From positions 69,583,604 to 69,647,603 of the forward strand of contig CM037587.1 in assembly GCA_021018995.1 (NCBI GenBank): a stretch of DNA of 64,000 nucleotides, written 5' to 3'. The translations under genes and the position numbers were made by a program. The notes under the pieces were generated by a model. The model had not been told where the DNA came from, ran no database searches, and saw only the letters and a list, made by a program, of their open reading frames with translations. Shown here piece after piece: positions 10,331-19,952 of the stretch (position 1 is the stretch's first letter; every line of letters begins with the position of its first letter). This DNA is from Chloranthus sessilifolius. Its lineage: Eukaryota > Streptophyta > Magnoliopsida > Chloranthales > Chloranthaceae.

Positions 10331-12281
10331 TTACTCACTTGGTTCTGTTGCAATTAGGTTAACTACATCATTGGCATACCTTGCCACACCCCCAAACCTA
10401 TGAGGACCAGTGTCCTCACTATTTGAGAGATAAGGGACTTGTGCAGCAGGGGAGCTGTGTGGGATGTTAGTGAGCTGAGGCTCACTCTCATCATAGTGGA
10501 TTGGAGATGGAGGTGATGGTGATGGTAGATCAGTGGGTATAGGGTCTAGCATGGCTGTTGTTTCTACAATAGAGGTGGTAGTGGGGATTGGGATGAGCTG
10601 AGAGGTTGGGATAGGTTCAGGAAAGGTAGTAGAAGTGGTGGTTGGGGGCTCTTGAAGTTGAATGGACTGAGGTAATGGGGTAGGGGCTGGTAGGGTAATG
10701 GGCTGGGGAGTTTGAGTGGGGGCTTTGGTGATCTGTGAGGCTTTCTTTTCGGTGTATGTTTGTTTGACTAGTGGGCTGAGATGAGCAGGGAAAATGAGAG
10801 GAATTGGCTCAGGTGTGGTTATAGGTAAGGTAGTTGTGACTGAGGAAATGGGTAAAGGTACAGGTATAGATGATGTGACTGTGGAGGTTTGTGGGGTTAG
10901 GGTTATGGTAGTAGCTGGCATGGGAATGGAGGTGAGTGTGGAAGTAGTGCTGATAGCTGATGATGGTAAAATGGGTTGTGATGGGGATGGGATTGTGGCA
11001 ATAGATATGGTAGGGATGGCTTGCACCATGGAAGTGGTTGCTTGAGAGTTAGTAGCAGAGGTGGCAGCTCCCTCTGAATTGTGGGGGCTGCTTGAGCTAG
11101 CAACTCCTCTTCCTCCTTTTTCTTCTTCTCAATTAATGTGTCACTGATCCCCCACTACTTCTTTCCACACTCGTTGGGGGCCAGGCTGAGGGTCTCCTCA
11201 TTCATCTGAAAGTGGTAGCCCCCCAGGTGTAGCAGGGCTGTAATGAGCTTGCAATAAGGCAAGGCATGGGGCTTCTGCTCTCTTTTAACCTTCTCATGGA
11301 TGTCTTTCATCCCTTCAAAAATCAACTTTGCAGCATCAATGTAATAGTTGCAGTAGAAGGAGTAGAGGGCATCAGCAATTGGAGACCTCCTCCCTTGTTG
11401 GTGCCTAGAGCAATATACATTCTTTCTCAGAACCCCATCCATAAACCTCATACTTGGAAGCAAGTCTCTCTTCCTAATTGATACCCCAGAGGTTGTGATC
11501 CCTCGAGTGAGCTCTTTAGTAATCTCAGGGATGGATGCAGTCAAAGGTGCACCCAAGCCACATTCTGGTCTGTATGTTGCTAGTATCCAAAGAATTTTAG
11601 CAATTGTTGCTTGCTTGAACAACATCTCAAAATCATCAATCAAGTACCAACAGAGCTGGGTTTCCATCATCCCCTATCTTCACCCTGATGTTTTGATAAA
11701 ATAATTACACTAGTCTAGGGAAGACTAGCTGCAATGGGGGCCTGAGCAGGGGTAGCAGTGATGCCTTGGTGAGGTATTCTATTGATACAGCAGTCTCTGG
11801 TTGTTCCTCAAAGAATGCCTTATGAAAGGCAGTTTAAGCTTCAAGCTTGATGGAAGCCACAATCTCAGAGGGGGTTTTGAGTGACTCATCCTTAGAGTCT
11901 TCCTCTTCGGCAACCTTAGGGACAACTTCATTGGCCTTTTTCTATTTTTTCTTGGATTTCTCAGAGCTCTTAATAGTAAGGGGTGGTCTTTGGCCCTCTT
12001 CTTGGTGCTGCTTTCTTCTTGACCACAGGGGCATCAGAGACCACAGCCTTGGCCTTCTTCATAGGACCAGCCCTCTTTTTAGGTAATTCCACTTGGGGCT
12101 CAACAGGTGGTGTAGGAATCTCAGAGGTCTCCACAATGGAGACCTCTGCAATCCTCACAGATTTCGTAGTGGCCACAGGGCTGCCAGTAGGGGAGGGATT
12201 CAGCTTGGCAACCAAGGTATCAATAAACTTTGAACCAATGGCCATAGGTAAACAACTTCTCAGAAATTGGTCTTGAAACAC
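10331..12281 (-). pseudogene. Env-like ORF of element A, broken
   Basis: Several frames follow each other down the minus strand: 12281-11970 (Lys/Pro-rich, basic runs such as PKKRAGPMKKAK), 11670-11155 (171 residues, globular, MMETQLCWYLIDDFEMLFKQ start) and 11103-10331 (Pro/Thr/Ser-rich tail of about 230 residues). The place after integrase and before the 3' UTR is that of the Athila env-like gene. No membrane segment or fusion motif is clear, so the name reflects position only. At least two frameshifts or stops separate the pieces. The Thr/Pro-rich tail could be an O-glycosylated stalk or simply disordered. Confidence 0.6.
10389..10399 (-). other. Internal polypurine-tract copy in A
   Basis: AGGTTTGGGGG followed by TGTGG on the minus strand, about 1.65 kb before the terminal tract. 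It matches the terminal tract plus the first LTR bases. B and C have it at the same relative place. Confidence 0.6.
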
Positions 12282-12617
12282 ACAAACTGTATACTTAATA
12301 CTCCAATGAGAGATTTATACAAGAAATACTCCCTACTCACACTAAAATCATAGCCTAATCAATCGAAATGAGAGAGTGAGAACACTTACCACAAGAAAGC
12401 TAAGGTTCCACTTCAAATGTTGCACAATAGATCAAATTTCCCCAAATCAAGTGCAAAATGACCAAGAGCTATTACGGAACACAATGGTAGGAGAAGAGTA
12501 GCCGAGTTTGAGTGGTATCGGCAGTTAAGAAGAAAGAATGGAGAAGGAAGCTTAGAGGTGCTCAATGGAAACTAGGGCAAAGAGAGAGAATGGGGAAACG
12601 AAGGAAATCATGGGGAA

Positions 12618-12681
12618 TATGTGTGTGACCTCATGCCTCACGCGGTTCTCGCTAGGTACTCATGGGGTAAAGCCTTCTCGC
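12618..12681 (-). repeat. Internal CTCGCG cluster of A, part adjoining the env-like ORF
   Basis: Variants CTCACGCGGTTCTCGC and CTTCTCGC occur at the edge where B inserted. The cluster continues at 22523-22945 on the other side of B. In A's own orientation it lies directly upstream of the env-like ORF, separated by a CT-rich leader-like stretch (12600-12282). Confidence 0.65.
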
Positions 12682-12889
12682 TGTTAAGACCTGAAAAGTA
12701 CCACTTTTCACCCCTTAACCTTTGATTAGACCCTCAGCCATCTAATAAGTTCTTGTTAAGAGTTTTATGTAGGTAATAATCAGCAGTGAAATAAGGTCAG
12801 GAATCCTGCTAAGGAGCCTATTTTGGCACCAGAAGTCCCTCAGAAGGATGGTCTCTGAATCCATACCTGAAATGAGCCTCGCGCAGCTG

Positions 12890-13585
12890 ACCCAAGCTTT
12901 AGAGGATTCCGGAGAAATATGCCTCGCGCAGTCCAACTGAGCTTCCCAAGACTTTACAACAACTTCTTGCATAGTTGAGTCACTGAAGATCTTCAGAAGC
13001 ACAAATTTGCGTAGCTCTCGTGAAGCTCAAGAGTAGAACACATCGCGCAGTCTCACACAGTTCAAAGCAGACCTCTCTCAACCTCGCGCAGTTCGCTCAA
13101 AACGGTTGAGGAGAGAGAGCTTCAGAAGACTCTATGCGCAGCTGTCGTGCAGTAGCCATGGGATGCAAATATCAGAAGAGAACTCCTGGCGCAGTTCTCA
13201 CGCTATTCAAGAAGAAAGCATCCTCGTGAAGACAGAGCCATCCTCACGAAGATCAATTAAGACATGGAACCTCGCACAGTTCAGAACTCATTAAAGCCTC
13301 GCGAGGAAACCTGTGAAGTCCATTGAAGAGAAGTGCTCGCACAGTTCTCACTCTATTCAAATCCATCCTCGCAAAGATCAACCCAGCGAACCGTGCGACT
13401 GCTTCAACTCCAACCCTGTGACATTTGAGGCTTTGATGTCTACTCAACCTCGTGAAGCCCAATCCAGCGAGAGCACAATTCTCTATCGCGCGACTGCTTG
13501 AAGAGCAAAGCAAGGAAACCTCGCGACGGTTGAAGCTTCAATGTCAAACCATCCTCGCGAAGAACAAGAGGTACCACGCGACAAG
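12890..13585 (+). repeat. CTCGCG motif array in U3 of B (5' LTR)
   Basis: Roughly twenty or more variants of CTCGCGCAG(T/C), CCTCGCGAAG and TCGCGCGACTGCTTGA are spread over 0.7 kb. The palindromic core is TCGCGA. Many copies are altered at CpG. The ORFs overlapping it on both strands are compositional. The 3' LTR copy is at 20140-20900. Confidence 0.85.
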
Positions 13586-13796
13586 TATGGGAAATAATAG
13601 CTACCTAGCGATGCTCTGAACTTCAACTTCCATCGCTTCAGCAGAGGATGTTTTGGGAAATTCCAGCGATTAGGGCACGCACTCCCATGCTTAAATTTCC
13701 GTGCATGCGCCCCGAGGCATCCAAGGATCACTATTAGGCCACATGGCATCGTTAAAATTAGGGTTTCCTAACCCGAATGCCCCTCCACACCACTGC

Positions 13797-13804
13797 TATA
13801 TAAA
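13797..13804 (+). promoter_or_regulatory. TATA box of B's 5' LTR
   Basis: TATATAAA after a CACTGC context, about 210 bases after the motif array. It is conserved at 21063-21070 in the 3' LTR. Transcription should start shortly downstream. Confidence 0.7.
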
Positions 13805-14292
13805 CCCATACTTAGCTTAGGTTTAGATATCTGGGGAACACATCTCGTCTCTTGGAGACTTGATCTGAGATCGTTTTTCTTTTCTTTTGTAGCTGTAAGC
13901 AGTTTTCTTTTTCTTTTTCCTTCTCTCCATAGTCCAACACTTTCTAGCTATGTCTTTCTATGCATTTTGAACTAGTTTAATGGAAGTTTTGTAATAAGAT
14001 TTTACATTATAGGATTTGTGTTTAAATGTGATCTGCTCTGTGCAAGGCTGCTGCCTTGTGATCTACCATTGCTTTAGCTGTGATTCAAAGCAATGGAAGA
14101 CTGATTCTATGGGCCACTCAGATCCAAGTGAATGTGTGTCTGGGCTATCATGGTCCTATACAGCCTTAGCCCCACCACAGGACCCACTAGATCTGAAATC
14201 CCCATGGGAGCTTGAGTTGGTAGCCTTGTGACCATGGTGGTGGCAGCGATATTCTTATTTTGTCTTGGGCTCCGTGAGGAGGATAGCCTCTG

Positions 14293-14760
14293 GGATAGCC
14301 TGTGATCATTCAAGTGGATAGGTTATAGCCTTAGGGTGATTATAATCCACTGATCTAAGATGGATCCTTCTTCTCTGCACCTGAGCTTGTATTAGCCTGG
14401 TGGAGATTGTACAGAGGCAGACTCCCCTATATTTGTATAGATCCATTATCAGATGTTAGATCTGATCTGGTTATAGAGATTGTAGGCTTGTGACTGGACC
14501 ATTGTAGCCTCACTCAAGCAATGGACAGCTAGATCGAAGGTTGTACTCAATCTCTTGTTGGTTCTGTGTCTAGGCTATCATGGTCCTATACGGCCTTAGC
14601 CCCACACATAGAGCCTTAGAGGTTGAGGTTCCCTATGGATTCTTGAGCTGGTAGCCTGGATGAAATAGTGACTGCAATGATTAACTTGTTTTGACCCATC
14701 TCTGGATTGTGGTTCCCCTATGGGATAATCTGTGACCATTTGAGTGGACAGGTTATAACC
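14293..14760 (+). other. Two copies of the conserved LTR hairpin in B's 5' LTR
   Basis: Copies at 14293-14330 and 14723-14760, 430 bases apart. In B the inner stem is of the CCTGT/ACAGG type, where S has TCTGT/ACAGA. That is a paired change. Some positions have decayed, for example GGATAGG in the first copy. Confidence 0.65.
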
Positions 14761-15261
14761 ATAAGGGATTGAATCATGGCAGAGAGATGGGTTGGATTCT
14801 TTCTCCTCAGTGGTGATAACATAGCCATTGGATAAGATTTCTATAACATCAGATCTTAATCTGAGTTACAAAACTCCTCTGATCTAGGCTCAATAACATA
14901 CTTCTCACCCTTCTTTATTTATTTTCCACACTCCATCCATCCTCTCAACCCTTTCTGTAGTTTAGACATTAGGCTACCTTAGGATCTGTAAACTAAGTGA
15001 CCTTAAACTCCCTTCCCTCAAGGACTGCTAGATCTATAGTCAGATCTGGAGGGACTACTAGAGATGGCTCCCTTGGAGCTGTAGATCATCTTTCCCTGTG
15101 GGACAAACTCTTACTTATGAAAACTATCCACAATGGACCCTGTATCTTGCAGGTCTAGGACTTCCCAGTTGTGCTGATTTCATCCCCTGTTTTATTTTGA
15201 TTTTAAATTTCTTTTACCACAAAAACATAAAGGAAGCACAGCTGGGGTAGCAACAAGTTTT

Positions 15262-15279
15262 TGGCGCCGTTGCCGGGGA
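15262..15279 (+). other. Primer-binding site, tRNA-Asp (B)
   Basis: TGGCGCCGTTGCCGGGGA is the exact complement of the 3' end of plant tRNA-Asp(GUC) with its CCA tail. It sits in AAGTTTT-PBS context. This primer is typical of Athila. Confidence 0.95.
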
Positions 15280-15394
15280 CAGTTGATCTATTAGTAGACT
15301 CTAAGTTTTTGTAGTTTTATTATTCTTTTGTAGTTAAGAATAATTGATACTACTGATGTATTTGTGAATTTTTCTTTTGCAGATCTAGACAGCA

Positions 15395-15960
15395 GCAGTG
15401 AAGGACTTTTCTGTTGAATGTCTTAAGGCTTTTGAAACATTGAAAATATGCCTCACCTCTGCCCCTGTACTCCAAACACCAGACTACACCCTGCCTTTTG
15501 AGCTGATGTGTGATGCATCAAACTTGGCAATAGGTGCTGTTTTGGGCCAAAGAAAGGATAAGCTACTTGTGGTCATTGCTTATGTCAGCAAATCACTTGC
15601 TGAATCTCAGCTGAACTATACCACAACTGAGAAAGAGCTTCTAGCAGTGGTTTATGTTGTTGACAAATATAGAGCCTATCTACTAGGATCTAAAACTGTA
15701 ATCTTCACTGACCATTTAGCATTGAAGTACCTATTGTCCAAGAAAGATGCTAAGCCTAGGCTGATTAGATGGATACTCCTACTGCAGGAGTTTGACATCG
15801 AAATCAAGGACAAAAAGGGTGTGGAGAATGTGGTGGCTGACCACTGGTCCAGAATTGTCTTGGAGAAATGCCTTGATGGTCCTACAAATGATGCCTTCCC
15901 GGATGAGCAATTATTTACCATCCAATCCTTGTTCCTTGGTTTGCACACATTGTCAATTAT
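15395..15960 (+). pseudogene. RNase H of B (with the end of RT)
   Basis: The frame opens with a remnant of the RT thumb/connection ([15 protein letters not shown]). The Ty3-type RNase H follows, with CDASN, the EKELLAVV glutamate, the [10 protein letters not shown] aspartate and VADHWSR. It is open to a stop at about 15962. There is no RT catalytic domain upstream because the internal deletion joins the leader directly to this point. The start at 15398 is simply the first ATG after the junction; in an intact element this is part of the polyprotein. Confidence 0.85.
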
Positions 15961-17142
15961 CTAGTTATAGGAAAGATTCCTGCCCACTGGACCAAAATGG
16001 ACAAAGACCTTCTTTTCTCAAAGGTCAAATATTTTTTCTGGGAGGAACCTTGCCTATACAAGTACCGTGCAGACCAAATCATCCGAAGATGTGTTCCCGA
16101 AAGTGGTGTCCCCAGTATTCTGGCCATGTGCCATGAAAATGCCTGTGGAGGCCACTTTAGTGGGAGAAAAATAGCTGACAAGATCCTGCAGTGTGGGTTT
16201 TATTGGCCTTCTTTATTCAAAGATGCATATACACACTGCAAGGCATGTGCGAGATGTCAAAAATTAGGAGGGCTATCCAAAAGAAATTCAATGCCTTTGC
16301 AGCCCATCCTCGTTGTAGAACTGTTTGATGTATGAGGTATAGACTTCATGGGCCCCTTTCCTTCTTCTAATGGTTATTAGTTCATCTTAGTGGCAGTGGA
16401 CTATGTTTCCAAATGGGTAGAAGCCATTGCCACAAGAACCAATGACAACCAGGTGGTCCTCAAATTTGTAAGGCAGCACATTTTCTCCAGATTTGGAACC
16501 CCTAGAGCTATTATCAGTGATGGGGGTAGCCATTTCTGCAACAGAAATTTCGAGAGCTTGCTCAAGAAATATTCTATGACCCATAGGATTGCTACTCCCT
16601 ACCACCCACAAACAAGTGGGCAAGTTGAAATTTCCAACAGGGAGATCAAGCACATCCTTGAGAAAACAATAAGGACTGAAAGGAGAGATTGGGCCGATAA
16701 ACTGAATGATGCACTGTGGGCTTATAGGACTGCCTATAAGACTCCCATTGGAATGTCCCCATTCAGACTGGTCTATGGCAAGGCTTGCCATCTCCCAGTA
16801 GAGTTAGAACACAAGGCCTATTGGGCCATTAAGAATTTAAATATGAACCTAACTTCTGCTGGTCATCACAGGTCATTCTAGTTGTTTGAATTGCATGAGC
16901 TGAGGATGGATGCTTACACCAATGCCAGGATCTACAAGGAACGGTCCAAAGCTTTCTTTGACAAGGGCTTGCTGAGAAAAAGCCTCATACCTTGTGGTAA
17001 GGTTTGGTTATTCAACTCCAAACTAAAATTCTTTCCTGGCAAATTAAAATCCAGATGGGAAGGTACCTATGTTGTCTTAAATGTTTCCACATCTGGTGCT
17101 GTGGAAGTCAAGGATCCCAAATCTGGGAGGACCTCAAAGTGA
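15961..17142 (+). pseudogene. Integrase of B
   Basis: The N-terminal HHCC zinc domain (CHENACGGHFSG, then CKACARCQ) is followed by the catalytic core: [10 protein letters not shown] aspartate, ISDGGSHF aspartate and the glutamate of [14 protein letters not shown]-terminal basic domain reads FNSKLKFFPGKLKSRWEG. Three in-frame stops interrupt it, near 16334 (TGA, probably a former Trp), 16378 and 16879. Catalytic residues are retained, so inactivation is by stops alone. It closely resembles A's integrase. Confidence 0.85.
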
Positions 17143-17462
17143 ATGGTCAGAGGCTTAATCCTTGTATCGAAAAACCTGCTGACCCTATGAAGACTATTCA
17201 TTTTCATGGGACCCCTACATCTACCTGACCCACAATTGTGTCTATGTTGTACTATACTACTTTTGTTTCTTTAATAATTTTTAGGAAATTGTAGTGTTTA
17301 TGTGGAGTCTGAATATGTTGAGCTTGATAGAGTTTATGTGGGATTGGTATGATTTCTTCTTCTTCTTCTGCGAATTGCTGATTTTCGAATTGAATGCATA
17401 TTGTTGGAATATTTTTGATGAGTATGTTGCACTACCTGTATTGCCCCTATTTGGTCCTAAGC
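17143..17462 (+). other. Spacer between integrase and accessory promoter region in B
   Basis: Non-coding; it contains a short CTT run near 17355. I see nothing else in it. Confidence 0.5.
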
Positions 17463-17640
17463 CCTCGCGCATTCCAAATTGAGATTTGGGAATCTCTCAC
17501 GCAATTCACATAGAACATTTATTTCGCTGTCGCGAGCTTCAACAAATGCAGCAGAGTCTCTCGCGCACTTCAAGCTCCAACATCCATCATCGCGAGATTC
17601 AGTTATCTCGTGATCCCCTAGCCCGGCTGCGCGAGTCACA
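17463..17640 (+). repeat. Internal CTCGCG cluster upstream of B's env-like ORF
   Basis: Copies such as CTCGCGCATT, CTGTCGCGAGC, CTCTCGCGCAC, ATCGCGAGATT and CTGCGCGAGTC repeat the motif of B's own U3. The cluster ends about 115 bases before a TATA-like TTTAAATA (17755-17762) and about 190 bases before the env-like ATG. The ORF that overlaps it upstream of 17834 is not coding. Confidence 0.8.
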
Positions 17641-17754
17641 TGCATTTGTCATTTCCCATGCTGATTGCAGTAATTTGTCATTTCCCAACTCAATCTCAAT
17701 TAATTGCGGCAACTTGGATGTTATTACATCGATTCATCTTCCACCATCCTCATC

Positions 17755-17762
17755 TTTAAATA
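17755..17762 (+). promoter_or_regulatory. Possible internal promoter TATA of B
   Basis: TTTAAATA lies between the internal motif cluster and a CT-rich leader (TCCTTTCTCCTCTCCCC-like) that runs to the ATG at 17834. The arrangement copies that of the LTR promoter. It is inferred from layout only. Confidence 0.4.
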
Positions 17763-17833
17763 CACAGGGAGCCCCTTTCATATTCATCTCATCCTTTCTC
17801 CTCTCCCCTTGCGGTCTTGCCCTAGTCCTAATA

Positions 17834-18067
17834 ATGGCGGATGACAAGCCTAATGCTCTGCCTAACAAATTTTATCCGATGTGGTTTGATCCGCCCCCAC
17901 CTAAGGAGCTGGACCCCCTACAGTTCCTCTGGGACGAATACGAGGAGGTCCAACGCATCCTGGAGAAGGAAGAAAAGCAAAAGGACAAGCAAATGAAGAA
18001 GAAGCAGAAAATAGCACCATCTCCCTCCTCTCCTCCACCTACTCAGCCTCCCCCACCACCTCCCTAG
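17834..18067 (+). CDS. Short env-like ORF remnant of B
   Basis: An ATG after a CT-rich leader opens 77 residues: an acidic/aromatic start (DPPPPKELDPLQFLWDEYEE), a charged helix with basic runs (KQKDKQMKKKQK) and a Pro-rich end. It ends at TAG just before a sequence homologous to the 3' UTR of A. Compared with A's env-like region (about 2 kb) most of the ORF is missing, so this is a truncated head joined to the tail. Function is unknown; no membrane segment is seen. The longer upstream extension to 17486 runs through the motif cluster and is rejected. Confidence 0.5.
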   Translation: MADDKPNALPNKFYPMWFDPPPPKELDPLQFLWDEYEEVQRILEKEEKQKDKQMKKKQKIAPSPSSPPPTQPPPPPP

Positions 18068-18280
18068 ACTCCATCTTCTTGAACCCCATCAACCTTCTTC
18101 TTAGGATTTTACTTTTTTTTCTTTGTACTTTTAACTTTTTGTTTATAGTTAAAGATTTTCTCTTTTTCTATTCTTTCTGTTATTTATATGTGTTTTGATC
18201 CATGTTATTTCCCTTTCTTTTTGCAAATAATGGACCTGCTGCACACACACCTTTGAATCAGTGAGGACACTGCTCCTCAT

Positions 18281-18291
18281 AGGTTTGGGGG
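18281..18291 (+). other. Internal polypurine-tract copy in B
   Basis: AGGTTTGGGGG followed by TGTGG, 1.66 kb before the terminal tract with the same sequence. The preceding context GTGAGGACACTG is shared with A. Confidence 0.65.
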
Positions 18292-19745
18292 TGTGGTAGG
18301 CAGACCCTGCCAAAGGAATAGTTAACCTAAGTGCAACAGAGTCATGTGAGTAATATGGAAATGGATCTATGTTCACTTAAGAATCATGACAAATAAGAAA
18401 TTTAAAATTTCTGTAAAACTTTAGACATTATAAACTTTTAATATTTCACATTTCCATGATGATATCACTAAAGAAACTAACTTGTATCAGCACTTAGTGA
18501 ATCATTAGAGAGAGAAAAAGGTGAGGACATACTTAAAAGTTCAAAGGAAGACCATAACCAGTGAGAATTGGGCCTATAAAAAAATTTTCCACCCTTTGAG
18601 GAGTGACTAAGGCAATTTCTTCTAGTTCTAAGGACTGGCTGAGTGACAGTGCTCACTAGAAGTTAGGCAACTCCAAGTTGAAACAACTGACAGCACTCAT
18701 GAGACTTAGGAAAGGATCAAGGCCTTCTCTTGGACAGTTTGAGCCTAAAAAGACCAACCCTAAAGCAACTGCGCTTGTCCATACCCCCTTTGAGCTTTAA
18801 TTCTTGAATTTCTTCAAAATACACCTGAGTAATTGTACTTGAACCTATGAACCTGATTCAGTCTACCCTCACTCTGAGAATTCAGAAGGTAAAGGAGAAA
18901 GAGTTGAAGATGGACTAGCTATGGTCAACATTAGGTGAATGGAGAAGTATCTCAAAATTCTGGCAGTATGGTAACTGAGAACATGGTGGCATTTCAGAAA
19001 AGCAAAAACAAAAATAAAAAGAAGAAAAATACATAAAAAAGAAACAAAAGTAATAATGAAGAGGAGTATGAGAGGAGTCAAGAGGAACTTTCTTTTCGAA
19101 AATCGAAATCAAGAAGAGAAATTGATAACTTCAAATATGAAAATCTCAAAGAAGAAGAAAGGAGCTAAAATCAAGAAGGTGAAGTCATGAATCACCTCTT
19201 TCACCTACTGATTTCTCAAATTTGAACCCCTTTTCAACCTTCCATTCTTTTTAACCCCATTCCATAAACCACATTCCAACCCAGTTAAAAGCCCTTGTGA
19301 TCCAAAGTTGAGTGAGTTGTCATGTGGAGATAAAGAGTTATCCAATCTATGGTGAGGATCTATCAATGATGTCAGCACTTAAGAGCTATGCGTATGCTCA
19401 TGCTTACAGACCCATTTGGGGGATGTAACTGCTCTTGAGCCTGAGAGAAAATGAACCCCTCAACAAGACCCTTATGAGAGTATGCCCTGGAAAGTTTTTG
19501 GGTCTGATCTTGAATGCATTATGTATGACCTATAACCTAATTTTTGATCTGATGATGAGCTCAGTGCTGGCACACACTTGTGCAGTTTTCTGTGGTTGTA
19601 AACTGATTGGAAATGTTGTGCATTCATGAGAAGTTTATGCTATTTAAATTACTGTGCAACCAATGGATTAAATTTCTTTTATGTTTACTGATTCAAGAGT
19701 AAACTAAGTCTGCTCCTTGACTGCTCACTTGATGATATTGCACTT

Positions 19746-19878
19746 TTGTTAACTGTTTCATTGAGAAGTTTGTGGGTGTCATCACTGAAAACCCTTAGGT
19801 GACTTCACTCCTCCACTAGGGATCACCTAGGGGTTTAAAAGGCTTGGTACATATGCTAAATATATCCGTGCTCCCTAC
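19746..19878 (+). other. Conserved 3' UTR block, copy in B
   Basis: It carries TTCATTGAGAAGTTTGTGGG, ATCACTGAAAACCCTTAGG, CTTCACTCCTCCACTAGGG and ATCACCTAGGGGTTT in order. Agreement with A and C is high although flanking 3' UTR sequence differs more. Confidence 0.7.
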
Positions 19879-19941
19879 GAAAGTGGCATTTAATTTTTGT
19901 AGTAGAGTTAATGTAGCTTTGCTAAGGGACTAGCAAAGATT

Positions 19942-19952
19942 AGGTTTGGGGG
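19942..19952 (+). other. Polypurine tract of B
   Basis: AGGTTTGGGGG immediately before the 3' LTR TG. Confidence 0.85.

Larger units (their letters stand above)
12682..15255 (+). repeat. 5' LTR of B
   Basis: Starts TGTTAAGACCTGAAAAG and ends GGGGTAGCAACA, six bases before the PBS. Order: start, CTCGCG array (12890-13585), TATA box (13797), leader modules with hairpins at 14293-14330 and 14723-14760, U5. Length 2574 bp. Confidence 0.93.
18068..19941 (+). other. 3' UTR of B
   Basis: Non-coding, homologous to A and C. It carries the internal polypurine copy near its start and the conserved block near its end. Short ORFs here (for example around 19435) overlap conserved non-coding sequence and are not accepted. 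Confidence 0.7.

Noticed and set aside
10794-11045. 83-residue Val/Met/Gly-rich ORF on the plus strand
   Set aside because: Shadow of the Pro/Thr/Ser-rich end of A's env-like ORF.
10331-12281. Envelope glycoprotein gene of a virus
   Set aside because: The place is that of the env-like gene of Athila, but no signal peptide, fusion peptide or clear membrane anchor is visible, so only 'env-like' is used.
15262-15279. tRNA gene fragment
   Set aside because: It matches a tRNA-Asp 3' end only as the complement, next to an LTR: a primer-binding site. No cloverleaf is present. The same applies to the tRNA-Arg match at 39601.
17486-17833. N-terminal extension of B's env-like ORF
   Set aside because: The frame is open but crosses the CTCGCG cluster, the TATA-like box and a CT-rich leader; the ATG at 17834 fits better.
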